A program made the position numbers and the translations under genes. Below the pieces are notes generated by a model. That model had not been told where the DNA came from. It did no database searches and saw only the letters and a list, made by a program, of their open reading frames with translations. From Synechococcus sp. UW140 (GTDB lineage: Bacteria > Cyanobacteriota > Cyanobacteriia > PCC-6307 > Cyanobiaceae), in NCBI GenBank assembly GCA_945877115.1, contig CAMCQR010000019.1:1-37024 (forward strand): a stretch of DNA of 37,024 nucleotides, given 5' to 3'. Shown piece after piece: positions 1 through 8,585 of this stretch. Every line of letters begins with the position of its first letter. Position 1 is the stretch's first letter.

Positions 1-1052
1 ACCACGGCGAAGCGCAGCACCTCCAGGGGGTCGAAATCACCGCCCGGAAACCAGGCGTCCTGGACGTTGTCGCCCCCCACCGCCACCACCACGCCACTGT
101 TCTGCAGCTGGCGGATGGGGGCCTGGGCCCGCCGCGATGGCGTGGCCTCGGCGCGGCGATCCAGCAGCCAGAGGTTGGTGCTCGGCAGGGCCACCACCCC
201 CAGGGCCAACCGGGCCATGCGATCCACCAGCCGCTGGCAGGCCCGGGGCGGCAACAGGGCCATGCTGCAGGCGTGGCTACAGACCACCGGCACCTGCAAG
301 CGCTGACGCTCCAGCGCCTCGCATACCAGGCGCACGCCCCGGCCCCGGTGGCTGACGCCCTCATCGAGGTGCAGGTCGACGCCGCAGCCCAGCTGGTCCG
401 CCAACCGCAACGTCTCCAGCACCGCCTGGCCATCGCCGGGGCCGATGCCGAAGGGGGCGCCGATCACGCCCCCGAGCCGGCCGCCCCGGTCCGCCAGCCA
501 GCTTGCCTGGAGGCGGCCCTGCTCCGTGCCCCAGTGGTGGATCGGCACCAATCCCACCAGCTGCAGATCCAGCCGATCGGCCCAACGGCGCCGCAGGCCG
601 TCGAGCACCTCCAGGCTGAGGTCGCCCCGCTCGCCGCTGCAGTCGACATGGCTGCGGATCGCCCGCAGCCCCTGACGCCAGGCCCGCATCAGGGCCCGCT
701 CGGCCCGCTGCTCCAGGTCCTCGGCGGTGCGGCAGCTGGTTTCGGCCTGGTTGGCCTCCAGGGCCGCCGCGATGGTGCCGTCGCGATTGGGGAAACGGGC
801 CGCACTGAAGGCCTTGTCCAGGTGGGCGTGGGGCTCCACCAAGGGGGTCAGGGCCAGGGGAGGCCCCGCCACCGTGTCGGCCTCGAACTCGGGCTCGGGC
901 TCCGACTCGGGCGCCGGATGCAGGGCCCGGATGCGCCCCGATTCGATCTCCAGCACCACCGACACCAAGCCCTCGGCATCGCCTTGGGGCAGTCGCCCAT
1001 CCCGGCCATCCAGCAGCATCCGGGGGATGCGCAGCGGCGGCAACAGGCTCAA
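1..1052 (-). CDS. CodA-like amidohydrolase (cytosine deaminase family), C-terminus outside the window
   Basis: Metal-dependent amidohydrolase of the cytosine deaminase / N-isopropylammelide-hydrolase branch; the true substrate is unknown. Seen in order: metal-binding EPHAHLDKAF near residue 70, RSHVDCSGE, HLDEGVSH, VVCSHACSM, and GGDNVQDAWFPGGDFDPLEV close to the left edge. These match the HxH, HLDE, SH and D metal/substrate positions of E. coli CodA. About 350 residues are present and the last part of the barrel is missing. The start is ambiguous: a TTG at 1052 overlaps the stop of the upstream DUF4359 gene and gives an N-terminus MSLLPPLRIPRMLL; an ATG at 1019 is the alternative. I prefer 1052 because the residues before the ATG look like the usual first beta strand. 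Probably co-transcribed with the gene at 1049-1501. Confidence 0.8.
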   Translation of the reverse strand, partial: MSLLPPLRIPRMLLDGRDGRLPQGDAEGLVSVVLEIESGRIRALHPAPESEPEPEFEADTVAGPPLALTPLVEPHAHLDKAFSAARFPNRDGTIAAALEANQAETSCRTAEDLEQRAERALMRAWRQGLRAIRSHVDCSGERGDLSLEVLDGLRRRWADRLDLQLVGLVPIHHWGTEQGRLQASWLADRGGRLGGVIGAPFGIGPGDGQAVLETLRLADQLGCGVDLHLDEGVSHRGRGVRLVCEALERQRLQVPVVCSHACSMALLPPRACQRLVDRMARLALGVVALPSTNLWLLDRRAEATPSRRAQAPIRQLQNSGVVVAVGGDNVQDAWFPGGDFDPLEVLRFAV

Positions 1053-1501
1053 GGCTCCAGCCCCTGCTGGCGTCCGGTGCGGATCACCACGAAGCAACCC
1101 GCCGCCGCCAAGGTGGTGGCCTTGTAGCGGGGAATCTGCCATTGGGCCAGCTGCTGGCCCCCCAGGTTGGTGGTGTAAAGGCTGAACAGGCCGAAATTGC
1201 GACGGATCGTGCCCTGGCGCGCCCAGGCCCCCAGGGGCGTCCGTTGGGAGCGCACCAGGCCCGGGCAGTCATGCACCACAACCCTCATCATCATCGGCAA
1301 TCCACCCTGATCGCATAGATCCCGCGTCAACAGATCCACCAACCGATCAGCGGCGAAGTCCTCAAAGGCGGCGGGGCCCGGATTGGTGAGCACCAGACCG
1401 GCGGCCGCCACCGAGGCCGCCAGGGCACCCATCGCCAAAGCCGCAAAGGGAACAGACAAAAGGGAAGGGAGCAGCACGAGGGGGCCCGGCCACCATGGCA
1501 A
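1049..1501 (-). CDS. DUF4359 family protein, membrane-anchored
   Basis: A 150-residue protein of a family I recognise from cyanobacteria as DUF4359; function unknown. The N-terminal ~45 residues are hydrophobic and would form a signal anchor, followed by the typical family pattern TNPGPAAFEDFAADRLVDLL, a Cys-containing segment (DLCDQGG and HDCPG), and RRNFGLFSLYTT. The soluble part probably lies outside the cytoplasmic membrane. An internal ATG at 1432 would give a shorter 127-residue protein with a more usual single-helix anchor, so the start is uncertain. It overlaps the CodA-like gene downstream by a few bases, which suggests translational coupling, and its 5' end faces the tRNA-His gene on the other strand. 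Confidence 0.7.
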   Translation of the reverse strand: MPWWPGPLVLLPSLLSVPFAALAMGALAASVAAAGLVLTNPGPAAFEDFAADRLVDLLTRDLCDQGGLPMMMRVVVHDCPGLVRSQRTPLGAWARQGTIRRNFGLFSLYTTNLGGQQLAQWQIPRYKATTLAAAGCFVVIRTGRQQGLEP

Positions 1502-1537
1502 AGACGCCGGGGTCGTGTTGTAAGTTTGCTAATGCAC

Positions 1538-1611
1538 GGCGGGCGTCGCCAAGTGGTTAAGGCAGTGGCTTGTGGCGCCACCATTCGGGGGTTCAAGTCC
1601 CCTCGCTCGCC
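1538..1611 (+). tRNA. trnH: tRNA-His (anticodon GUG)
   Basis: A complete cloverleaf can be drawn. The acceptor stem GCGGGCG at 1539-1545 pairs with CGCTCGC at 1604-1610 (one G-U). The anticodon stem-loop is GTGGC-TTGTGGC-GCCAC with anticodon GTG, and the T-arm GGGGG-TTCAAGT-CCCCT is at 1587-1603. Position 1538 is a G that can pair with C at 1611, which is the extra G-1:C73 pair specific to tRNA-His. The 3' CCA is not encoded and must be added by nucleotidyltransferase. Confidence 0.95.
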
Positions 1612-1617
1612 CTGATT

Positions 1618-1650
1618 AAATCAAGGTTCCCCAGGGGGCCTTGATTTTTT
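1618..1650 (+). terminator. Rho-independent terminator of tRNA-His
   Basis: A perfect 9-bp inverted repeat, AAATCAAGG at 1618-1626 and CCTTGATTT at 1639-1647, has a C/G-rich 12-nt loop and a run of T through 1650. It lies 7 nt after the tRNA 3' end on the same strand. Confidence 0.85.
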
Positions 1651-1752
1651 ATGGGGTGAACGGGCGGAAGCGATGTCTGAAACCCAAAGCTAGGTGGTCA
1701 TTGCCAGACCCAATCAACCGATGGAAATAAGAACCACGGACAGTCCCTAGCT

Positions 1753-1783
1753 GCAAACAGTGGCCGCAAACAGTGGCCGCAAA
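1753..1783. repeat. 13-bp direct tandem repeat in an intergenic gap
   Basis: The unit GCAAACAGTGGCC occurs twice head-to-tail (1753-1765 and 1766-1778), followed by a partial third copy GCAAA to 1783. It lies in the 195-nt gap between the tRNA-His terminator and the 3' end of the DUF1611 gene. Nothing else coding is visible in that gap. Probably a local slippage duplication. Confidence 0.8.
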
Positions 1784-1845
1784 TCGAAGCGACTTCTCTG
1801 TCGTGCCTTACAAAAAGGAAGGAGACAAACTATTTAACTTCGCTA

Positions 1846-2970
1846 TCACCCCATCCCCATAGCCAGCAATACCTCCCACAGCCCCTCTCCCCCCTGTCGC
1901 ACCGGATCCAAGCAGGGCAAACCCGTGCTGGCTGCCGTGGCGGCGAGGGCCTGCTGCGCCGCAGCCCCATCCAGATGGGCGGTGTTGAGGGCGATGGCCC
2001 GCACCCGGGGCGGTGGGGTTGGGGCCGATGCCGCTGCGGCCGGCCGGCCCAGGGCCGCCAGCCGTTCGACCGCATCGATCACCGCGGTCAGGGGCGGCAT
2101 AGCCACCTCGGCATGGTTGCGGATGCTGGTCTGGCCGGCCCGGTGCACCAGCAGCAGGTCCGTGGGCTGGCTACCCCGGATCAAGGGCAACGTGGCCGTG
2201 GAGCCGGGGTGGCAAATAGATCCCTGGCCCTCCACCAGCAGCCAGGTGTGGGGCCCCGCCGGACCCGCCGAGTCAGAGGGCTCGGCCGGGTCCGCCGCCG
2301 CCAGCACCGCCTGCTCCACCGCACCGGCTGCGTAATCCACCCGCACCGCATCCAAAGCCACGCCCTGCCCACTGATCAACAGACCCGCCTGGCCGGTGCC
2401 GATAAAGCGCGCATCCAGCCCCCGGCGCCCGGCCGCCGCCAGCAGTTCGAGGCAGGCGCTCATCTTGCCCACCGCCATGTCCGTGCCCACCGCCAGCAGC
2501 CGCCGGCAGGGCAGGGACGCCGCCCGGCCCGAGGCCACCGGCAGGTCAGCCGGCTCCTGGCGCAGGTCCCAGATCCAGGCACCGTCCTGGCGGCTGGCCG
2601 CCAGCTGGGGGTCATCCCCCAGGCGGGTGTGCAGGCCGCTGGCCGCCGAGCATCCAGCCCCCAGGGCCACAAGCAGGTCGGCGCGCAGGGCCGCGGGCAA
2701 GCGCCCGCCGGAGGGGGCCAGGCCCACCACCGCCACAGGCCTGGCAGCGCTGGCGGGCAGCAGGGCCAAGGCCGCCTGCATCGAGGCCAGCACCGGCACC
2801 GGCCGGGCAATCCCCGTCACGGTCTCCAGGTCGGCGCCGGCATGGGCCGGATCGATCACCGCCACGATCGGTCCGCGGCGATAGCGCAACATCGCCAAAC
2901 CCGTCTTGCCACCCAGGTTGTCGAGACCGCCGTGCAGCAACAGCACCACCGGGTCATCAGGGCCGAGCAT
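1846..2970 (-). CDS. DUF1611 P-loop protein, DgcN-like
   Basis: A 374-residue DUF1611 family protein. It has an N-terminal Rossmann-like half (VVLLLHGGLDNLGGKTGLA, then AVIDPAHAG) and a C-terminal P-loop NTPase-like half with GTDMAVGKMSA, the family Walker A, followed by RFIGTGQAGLLISG and VEGQGSICHPGS. One subfamily, DgcN, is a D-glutamate N-acetyltransferase in marine Proteobacteria and haloarchaea; whether this protein does that is inference. The start ATG at 2970 lies inside the end of the epimerase gene (14-nt overlap), which implies translational coupling. A longer in-frame reading to 3114 exists but would lie entirely inside the epimerase gene and is not needed. The C-terminus reads PVRQGGEGLWEVLLAMGMG. 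Confidence 0.85.
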   Translation of the reverse strand: MLGPDDPVVLLLHGGLDNLGGKTGLAMLRYRRGPIVAVIDPAHAGADLETVTGIARPVPVLASMQAALALLPASAARPVAVVGLAPSGGRLPAALRADLLVALGAGCSAASGLHTRLGDDPQLAASRQDGAWIWDLRQEPADLPVASGRAASLPCRRLLAVGTDMAVGKMSACLELLAAAGRRGLDARFIGTGQAGLLISGQGVALDAVRVDYAAGAVEQAVLAAADPAEPSDSAGPAGPHTWLLVEGQGSICHPGSTATLPLIRGSQPTDLLLVHRAGQTSIRNHAEVAMPPLTAVIDAVERLAALGRPAAAASAPTPPPRVRAIALNTAHLDGAAAQQALAATAASTGLPCLDPVRQGGEGLWEVLLAMGMG

Positions 2971-4105
2971 GGGGGCCTCCAGCAGCAGCAGGACCAAGGG
3001 CCAGGGCCTCGGCCAGGGGAGTGTCGGGCCGCAGGCGCACCCCCAGGCCGGCCCCGTCCCCGGCCCGCAGCCCATCGCCTTGCACCAGTTGGGGGCCCTC
3101 GAAGGGATCGTCAACCAGGTTGAGGTGGCTGTCCAAATCGGGCCAGGTGACCAGGGGCAGCAGCTGGGCGGCGGCCCCGTTGAGCAGGGCGCTGTCGGAA
3201 TAGCAGCCCAGCATCACCTCCAGCCCCAGCCGCTGGGCCGCCCGGGCCATCAGCAGCGCCTCCGACAGCCCGCCGCTCTTGAGCAGCTTGATGTTGATCC
3301 CGTCCACAAAGGGAGCCAGGCGCACCACATCCGCCAGGTTCCAGCAACTTTCATCCGCCACCAAGGCGATCGGGCAATCCAGCTCCAGGGCCGCGAACTG
3401 GGCCGCATCGGCCTCAGGATCCAGCAGGGGTGGCAGGGGCTGCTCCACCAGTACCACTCCCGCATCCGCCAGCCCAGACACCATCGCGCGAGCCGTCTCC
3501 AGGCTCCAGCCGCCATTGACATCGACCTGCAGTTCGGCCGCTGCGCCGCCCAGCCGCTGCTGCCGTGCCTCGATGGCAGCGGCCACCGCCCCCACCAGGG
3601 CCCGGTCGTGATCCAGCCCCTCGGGGCTGCCCAGCTTGAGCTTGATGCGGCTGGCCGGAAGCTGTTCCCACCAGCGCTCCAGCCGCTCCAGAACGGCCGG
3701 TACCGCCCCCAGCCCCAAGGTGACGCTGGTGGCCACGGCACGCCGCGTCTCCAGTCCCCACAAACAGGCCACGGGCCTGCCGAGCCGCTGGCCCCACCAA
3801 TCGTGCAGGGCCAGATCGACGGCGCAGCGGGCGGGGGGGGAGAGGCTGGCCAACAGGGGCTCAAGGGCCTGCAGGGGTTCGGGGGACAGGTCCGCCAGCT
3901 GGGGCATCAAGGCTTGCAGTTCGGCGGCGACCTGGGCCGTTTCGTAGCGGCGATGGCCCGTCTCGAAGCCGCCGGTTTCGCCCCAGCCCGTCGTGCCCTC
4001 GGCTTCAATAACGAACAAAAGGTGGTCTACCGCCTTGGTGGTGCCCCGGCTGATCGCCAGCGGCACGGCCTTGGTGAGGCCAAACCGGTGCAGGCTGCAG
4101 CGCAT
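2957..4105 (-). CDS. Enolase-superfamily dipeptide epimerase / N-acyl amino acid racemase (DgcA-like)
   Basis: A 382-residue member of the muconate-lactonizing subgroup of the enolase superfamily. Catalytic landmarks in order: KLKLGS with the KxK base, DVNGGWS (metal Asp), VEQPL (metal Glu), VADES (metal Asp), and [11 protein letters not shown] with the second catalytic Lys. C-terminal GCYSDSALL and DLDSHLNL resemble the substrate-binding motifs of L-Ala-D/L-Glu epimerases. Likely substrates are L-Ala-D-Glu from peptidoglycan turnover, or N-acetyl-D-glutamate if it is DgcA. I chose the ATG at 4105 because the family N-terminus ([17 protein letters not shown]) begins right after it; 4132 is an alternative, and longer readings run into the divergent miaB start. 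It is the first gene of a two-gene operon with the DUF1611 gene. Confidence 0.88.
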   Translation of the reverse strand: MRCSLHRFGLTKAVPLAISRGTTKAVDHLLFVIEAEGTTGWGETGGFETGHRRYETAQVAAELQALMPQLADLSPEPLQALEPLLASLSPPARCAVDLALHDWWGQRLGRPVACLWGLETRRAVATSVTLGLGAVPAVLERLERWWEQLPASRIKLKLGSPEGLDHDRALVGAVAAAIEARQQRLGGAAAELQVDVNGGWSLETARAMVSGLADAGVVLVEQPLPPLLDPEADAAQFAALELDCPIALVADESCWNLADVVRLAPFVDGINIKLLKSGGLSEALLMARAAQRLGLEVMLGCYSDSALLNGAAAQLLPLVTWPDLDSHLNLVDDPFEGPQLVQGDGLRAGDGAGLGVRLRPDTPLAEALALGPAAAGGPHARP

Positions 4106-4178
4106 CGCATTGCGGAGGTTCCGGCGGACCATAACCACTTCCAGGCGCCCAGGAGCCTCGATATCCGAGAATGACCCC

Positions 4179-5591
4179 ATGACCGCCACCCTCAGCGACG
4201 CCACCAGCGCCCCTGGAACTCCCCCCACCCCCGAACGCGGGCGGGGGGAGTACTGGATCACCACCTTCGGCTGCCAGATGAACAAGGCGGACTCGGAGCG
4301 CATGGCCGGCATCCTCGAAGCCATGGGCTATCGGGCCGGCCAGGACGAACACAGCGCCGATCTGGTCCTCTACAACACCTGTTCAATCCGCGACAACGCC
4401 GAGCAAAAGGTCTACAGCTATCTAGGGCGCCAGGCGCAACGCAAACGGGACAATCCCCATCTCACCCTGGTGGTGGCCGGATGCGTGGCCCAGCAGGAGG
4501 GTGAATCCCTGCTGCGCCGCGTACCGGAACTGGATCTGGTGATGGGGCCCCAGCACGCCAACCGCCTCGAGAGCCTGCTGATCCGGGTCGAGAATGGCCA
4601 GCAGGTGGTCGCCACCGACGAGCACCAGATCTTGGAGGACATCACCACGGCCCGCCGGGACAGCCGCGTCTGCGCCTGGGTGAATGTGATCTACGGCTGC
4701 AACGAACGCTGCACCTATTGCGTCGTGCCGGCGGTGCGCGGGCGCGAACAATCGCGGCTGCCCGGGGCCATTCGCCTCGAGATGGAGGGTCTGGCGGCCC
4801 AGGGCTACCGGGAGGTCACCCTGCTGGGCCAGAACATCGATGCCTACGGCCGCGACCTGCCGGGCATCACACCGGAGGGCCGCCGCCAGCACACCCTCAC
4901 TGACCTGCTGCGCGAAGTGCACGCGGTGGACGGCATCGAACGGCTGCGCTTTGCCACCAGCCATCCCCGCTATTTCACCGACCGCCTGATCGACGCCTGC
5001 GCCGAGTTGCCCAAGGTGTGCGAGCACTTCCACATCCCCTTCCAGAGTGGCGACAACGAGGTGCTCAAGGCCATGGCCCGCGGCTACACCATCGAGCGCT
5101 ATCGCCGCATCCTGGAGCGCATCCGCGAGCGCATGCCCGACGCCTCGATCAGCGCCGATGTGATCGTCGGTTTTCCTGGCGAAACCGACGCCCAGTTCCA
5201 GCGCACCGCCGATTTGGTCGGAGAGATCGGTTTTGATCTGGTCAACACGGCGGCCTATTCCCCCCGCCCCAACACCCCCGCCGCCGATTGGCCAGATCAG
5301 CTCCCAGATGCGGTCAAGGTTGAACGGCTGGCCGCCCTGAATGGGGTGGTCGAAGCCACCGCCCGCCAGCGCAGTGCCCGCTTTGTCGGACGGCTGGAGC
5401 AGGTGCTGGTGGAGGGGGTCAATCCCCGCAATCCCCTCCAGCTGATGGGACGCACCCGCAGCAACCGGCTCACCTTTTTTGCCGCCGAGGCTGCTGGGGG
5501 TCACCGCTGGGGGATAGGAGATCTGGTGCCGGTGCGCATCGAAACAGCCCGGCCCTTTTCGCTCAGTGGCCAGGCCGAGGGGCCCGTCTGA
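4179..5591 (+). CDS. miaB: tRNA-2-methylthio-N6-dimethylallyladenosine synthase MiaB
   Basis: Radical-SAM methylthiotransferase that adds the 2-methylthio group to i6A37 of tRNAs reading UNN codons. 470 residues, the normal length. The N-terminal UPF0004 domain has its three cluster cysteines in [17 protein letters not shown] and VVAGCVAQQ. The radical-SAM motif [15 protein letters not shown] follows near residue 180, and a C-terminal TRAM domain starts near residue 400 ([13 protein letters not shown]). NTCSIR with GREQSR is more typical of MiaB than of RimO or MtaB. The start ATG at 4179 gives a short low-complexity leader before [10 protein letters not shown]; an out-of-frame ATG lies at 4171. 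It is divergent from the epimerase gene with a 73-nt gap, and no clear terminator follows. Confidence 0.96.
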   Translation: MTATLSDATSAPGTPPTPERGRGEYWITTFGCQMNKADSERMAGILEAMGYRAGQDEHSADLVLYNTCSIRDNAEQKVYSYLGRQAQRKRDNPHLTLVVAGCVAQQEGESLLRRVPELDLVMGPQHANRLESLLIRVENGQQVVATDEHQILEDITTARRDSRVCAWVNVIYGCNERCTYCVVPAVRGREQSRLPGAIRLEMEGLAAQGYREVTLLGQNIDAYGRDLPGITPEGRRQHTLTDLLREVHAVDGIERLRFATSHPRYFTDRLIDACAELPKVCEHFHIPFQSGDNEVLKAMARGYTIERYRRILERIRERMPDASISADVIVGFPGETDAQFQRTADLVGEIGFDLVNTAAYSPRPNTPAADWPDQLPDAVKVERLAALNGVVEATARQRSARFVGRLEQVLVEGVNPRNPLQLMGRTRSNRLTFFAAEAAGGHRWGIGDLVPVRIETARPFSLSGQAEGPV

Positions 5592-6050
5592 TCGGCGAGC
5601 AAGGGACCTGGGAGGCGGGGTGCATTTGGGCTTCAGACATCTTCATATCATGTTGATTAGGTTTGTTCGAAGTGATTTTTGCTGGCCTCAGCCAGATCCA
5701 TTACTTATGCTGATTAGCCCGCTATAGCCCTCTTCCGTAAGTTGATGGTGCGCAATGCCAAATTCACAAAACCCTTCAGCAACAGCCTGAGCAGGCTGGC
5801 GGCCAGCACCATGGCCAAGATCTTGGCTTGAAGGCCGAATTTGCGAAAGATTTGACCGACCATGGGGGCCCCTGCCAGCGGCATCTTGATGCAACCCAAT
5901 TTCCATGGATGGTGCCACCCTGAAGGCGGCCTAGCTCTTTGGAAGAAATTTATTTTGACTGGGCCTGAATATCGCGAATTGACTTGCCAAAAGCGAAGGC
6001 CCCCCAGACGCTGATACCGTCTGCCCCAGATCTCCGGCTCGCCGGCCCCC
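5592..6050. other. 459-nt gap between miaB and ddl, mostly without a recognisable gene
   Basis: The stretch from about 5630 to 5990 is visibly richer in A+T than its surroundings. It holds a short perfect hairpin (CTGGC-CTCA-GCCAG near 5682-5695), a possible 56-codon ORF on the minus strand (listed separately) and the ddl upstream region. TTGACT hexamers occur at 5955 and 5979, but no convincing -10 box sits at the right spacing, so I do not call a promoter. Confidence 0.5.
5714..5884 (-). CDS. Possible small membrane protein (56 aa), uncertain
   Basis: Opposite strand to miaB and ddl. The reading frame gives a short basic N-terminus (MVGQIFRKFGLQAK from an inner ATG at 5863, or eight residues more from ATG 5884). 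A hydrophobic segment ILAMVLAASLLRLLLKGFV and a basic tail TINLRKRAIAG follow. The arrangement of one helix flanked by basic residues is what a small membrane protein would look like. The frame is short, however, I know no homologue, and no ribosome binding site stands out. It may equally be a remnant or chance frame. Confidence 0.3.
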   Translation of the reverse strand: MPLAGAPMVGQIFRKFGLQAKILAMVLAASLLRLLLKGFVNLALRTINLRKRAIAG

Positions 6051-7148
6051 ATGTCCAGCAGCCCCACCCCCCTCCCCGTCGGCCTGGTGTTCGGAGGGGC
6101 CTCCGGCGAACACGCCGTCTCGATCCGCTCCGCCCACACCGTGCTGGAAGCCCTCAGGACCGGGGCCAATGCCGACCGCTACGAGCCTCTGCTTTTTTAC
6201 ATCGATCGCCAGGGCCGTTGGTGGCCCGAATCCGTCGCCAGTGCTGTGTTGGCCAGCGGGCTCCCCACCGGGCCTGGTGACCTACCCGGCCCGGATCGGA
6301 CCGGCTTCCAGGGCTTTCCCGAAGGGGCCTTCGACGTTGAGGTCTGGCTGCCCGTGCTGCATGGGCCCAATGGCGAAGACGGCACCATCCAGGGGTTGTT
6401 CACCCTGATGCAGCGCCCCTTCGTCGGCTCCGGCGTGCTGGGTTCGGCGGTGGGCATGGACAAGCAGGCCATGAAGGCCGCCTTCGCCGCCGCCGGCCTG
6501 CCCCAGGTGCCCTACGCCTGCCTAACTGCCGCCGAGCTGGAACCAGCGCCCGACACCGTTGCCGAGCGCCTGGAGGCCAGCCTCGGCTATCCCTGTTTCG
6601 TCAAGCCAGCCAACCTCGGTTCGTCCGTTGGCATCAGCAAGGCCACCAACCGCGCTGAGCTGCTGGAGGGCCTGCGCCTCGCCGCGACCCTCGACCCCCG
6701 CTTGGTCGTGGAACAGGGGGTCGACGCCCGCGAGCTGGAATGCGGCGTGCTGGGGGTGACGACGCTGCGGGCCTCCGTGCTCGGCGAAATCTGCTTCGAT
6801 GCCGATTGGTACGACTACGACACCAAGTACAGCGAGGGGCTCAGTCACACGGTCATCCCGGCCCTGGTGAGCGAGGCGGTGAGTGAACGGGCCCGCGCCC
6901 TGGCCCTGGACGTCTTTCGTGCCGTGGGGGCCAGCGGCCTATCGCGGGTGGATTTCTTTTTTAATGAGGAGCGCGACCAGCTCTGGGTGAACGAGATCAA
7001 CACCTTTCCCGGATTCACCAGCCAAAGCATGTATCCCATGCTCTGGGCCGCCAGTGGTCTACCCCTGGAGGAACTGGTTCATACCCTGGTGACGGAGGCG
7101 AGAGAATCCTTCCACCTTCATGACAATTCTGCGAGGTTGAATCCATGA
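6051..7148 (+). CDS. ddl: D-alanine--D-alanine ligase
   Basis: ATP-grasp ligase making the D-Ala-D-Ala dipeptide for peptidoglycan precursors in the cytoplasm. 365 residues, the long DdlA-type length. Visible motifs: [16 protein letters not shown] at the N-terminus, [13 protein letters not shown], the ATP-grasp loop [32 protein letters not shown], and the metal-binding C-terminal [18 protein letters not shown]. The ATG at 6051 directly precedes the conserved first strand. It is first in a division/cell-wall cluster (ddl, small anchored protein, ftsQ, ftsZ); the next gene overlaps it by ATGA (7145-7148), implying coupling. Confidence 0.96.
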   Translation: MSSSPTPLPVGLVFGGASGEHAVSIRSAHTVLEALRTGANADRYEPLLFYIDRQGRWWPESVASAVLASGLPTGPGDLPGPDRTGFQGFPEGAFDVEVWLPVLHGPNGEDGTIQGLFTLMQRPFVGSGVLGSAVGMDKQAMKAAFAAAGLPQVPYACLTAAELEPAPDTVAERLEASLGYPCFVKPANLGSSVGISKATNRAELLEGLRLAATLDPRLVVEQGVDARELECGVLGVTTLRASVLGEICFDADWYDYDTKYSEGLSHTVIPALVSEAVSERARALALDVFRAVGASGLSRVDFFFNEERDQLWVNEINTFPGFTSQSMYPMLWAASGLPLEELVHTLVTEARESFHLHDNSARLNP

Positions 7149-7555
7149 ACGAGGGTCTCCTTTGGCTGCCTTTGCTGCTGGTCTTTGTGCTGCTGACGGC
7201 CCTCGGCTGGCTTGAGCGTCGCCGCCAGCGGCTGTTTCGCGAGTGGGCGGCTGGGGCCGAACTGGCCAAGCTGGATTCCTGCGGAGCGGCCCGCCTCCAG
7301 AATGGTGAGCTCAGCTGGAGTCGCTTCGAAGCGGGCCGCTTTGAAACCATCGATCACTTCCCCATCAAGGTCCTTGAGCTGGTCGAACTGCTCTCCCTGG
7401 GTTCCGGGGAGGCCCCCCTCACGGAAGAAAGCCAGGGAGCCTGTCGATTGCGTTTGGTCGGTGGCGGCATCGCCAAAGATCTTCCCTTTGCCGATGCCCA
7501 GCGGGCCCGGCTCTGGATTGATGAGCTGATGGCCCGCTCCCGTTGCGAATTGTGA
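7145..7555 (+). CDS. Membrane-anchored protein of unknown function between ddl and ftsQ
   Basis: 136 residues. An N-terminal transmembrane helix ([18 protein letters not shown], residues ~5-22) is followed by a basic stop-transfer ERRRQR, which puts the remaining ~110 residues in the cytoplasm. That soluble part has no motif I recognise; it contains [19 protein letters not shown] and ends [15 protein letters not shown]. It overlaps ddl by 4 nt and ftsQ by 4 nt (GTGA at 7552-7555), so it is translated as part of the cluster. Its position suggests a role at the envelope or divisome, but this is only inference from context. Confidence 0.8.
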   Translation: MNEGLLWLPLLLVFVLLTALGWLERRRQRLFREWAAGAELAKLDSCGAARLQNGELSWSRFEAGRFETIDHFPIKVLELVELLSLGSGEAPLTEESQGACRLRLVGGGIAKDLPFADAQRARLWIDELMARSRCEL

Positions 7556-8481
7556 GGGCCACCCCGGGTCCCCCCCCCTCCCTCAGTCCCGCTGCCCAAC
7601 GCCGCCGGGAACTGCGCCAGCAGCGCCGCGCCGATCGCTTGCGCCATGGGTGGCGCATCATGGTCTATGCCGCCCTGGCGGCAGGTCTCGGGTATGGCCT
7701 AATGCGCCAGGGCTGGGTCTTGCGCGATGCCACCCAGGTGGAGGTCAGCGGCAGCTCCCTGGTGAGCCGGGAGCAGGTGATTGAGGCCGCCGCTCTGCGC
7801 TTCCCCCAACCGCTCCTTGTGCTTCAACCAAGGGAGCTCAGCCGCAGCCTCAGCGAGGGCCTGCCCGTGGAGCAAGTGCAGATCAGCCGATTGATGATGC
7901 CTCCTCGCCTTCGCATTGGGTTAAAAGATCGCCAGGTGGTCGCCCGGGCCGAGCGCCAGGAATCCGGCGGCCTGGCCCAGGGTTTTGTGGACCAACGGGG
8001 TGCCTGGATTAGTAAACGCCAAACCCATGGACTTGTCAGCCCCGGGGATACTTCCCTCAAGGTGCTGGGCTGGAGCGAACGTCACCGCGCCAGCATCGCC
8101 AGATTGCTGGAGGTGCGGCATAACGTTCAGGGTGGATTGCGGGAAATCCGTTTTGATCCCGAGGGCAACCTCTGGGTGACGACCGGAAACCTTGGGGCCG
8201 TGAGATTGGGCCAAGAGGATGGCCAACTGGATCGCCGCCTGATGGCCCTGCTCCACCTCAACAAGGACCTGCCCGAGAAGCTGGGCCACCGGAAGCCTGT
8301 CAATGTCGACCTTACCGATCCCGAACAGCCCGAGCTGAGTGTGGGATCCCCGCCCCTCCCCGCAAGCAACAGTCCCAGCACGAAAAGCGCAGGGCCAACG
8401 GCCAGCCCCGACCCCGCTACACCTGGGTCAACCCCCGGAACCGTCGCCGTTCCAGCCGCCCCGCCCCGCGGAGCCCAGTAA
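7552..8481 (+). CDS. ftsQ: Cell division protein FtsQ (POTRA domain)
   Basis: Bitopic divisome protein. 309 residues from GTG at 7552, which overlaps the previous stop (GTGA). The in-frame TTG at 7543 would add only three residues. An Arg-rich cytoplasmic N-terminus ([18 protein letters not shown]) is followed by one transmembrane helix ([15 protein letters not shown]). A POTRA-type domain follows, beginning [18 protein letters not shown] and including [17 protein letters not shown] and the FtsQ hallmark [12 protein letters not shown]. The C-terminal ~50 residues are Pro/Ser/Thr-rich and low complexity. Cyanobacterial FtsQ diverges strongly from proteobacterial forms, so the call rests on the POTRA signature and the position just before ftsZ. 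Confidence 0.88.
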   Translation: MRATPGPPPSLSPAAQRRRELRQQRRADRLRHGWRIMVYAALAAGLGYGLMRQGWVLRDATQVEVSGSSLVSREQVIEAAALRFPQPLLVLQPRELSRSLSEGLPVEQVQISRLMMPPRLRIGLKDRQVVARAERQESGGLAQGFVDQRGAWISKRQTHGLVSPGDTSLKVLGWSERHRASIARLLEVRHNVQGGLREIRFDPEGNLWVTTGNLGAVRLGQEDGQLDRRLMALLHLNKDLPEKLGHRKPVNVDLTDPEQPELSVGSPPLPASNSPSTKSAGPTASPDPATPGSTPGTVAVPAAPPRGAQ

Positions 8482-8585
8482 AGTCGCGAGCCAACGCTGA
8501 CACCAGCTTGTCTGGAGACGCATCTGGGCCCACCCTGGCCAAGTTCCCCTTTCCTGAGATCTCGACAGATCCCGCTAACGACATA

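Noticed and set aside
1538-1650. Integrated element at the tRNA-His gene
   Set aside because: No integrase gene and no second copy of the tRNA 3' end is visible; the downstream genes are metabolic and of normal composition.
1975-3123. Long plus-strand open frame (382 codons) across the DUF1611 gene
   Set aside because: Antisense shadow caused by high GC; composition is His/Gln/Arg/Gly-rich without motifs, while the minus strand encodes a recognisable P-loop protein.
2906-4174. Plus-strand open frame of 422 codons across the epimerase
   Set aside because: Antisense to a clear enolase-superfamily protein; no domain, and Gln/Gly/His-rich composition typical of shadow frames.
4422-5504. Minus-strand open frame of 360 codons across miaB
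   Set aside because: Antisense shadow of MiaB; Gly/Asp/Ala-rich with no recognisable domain.
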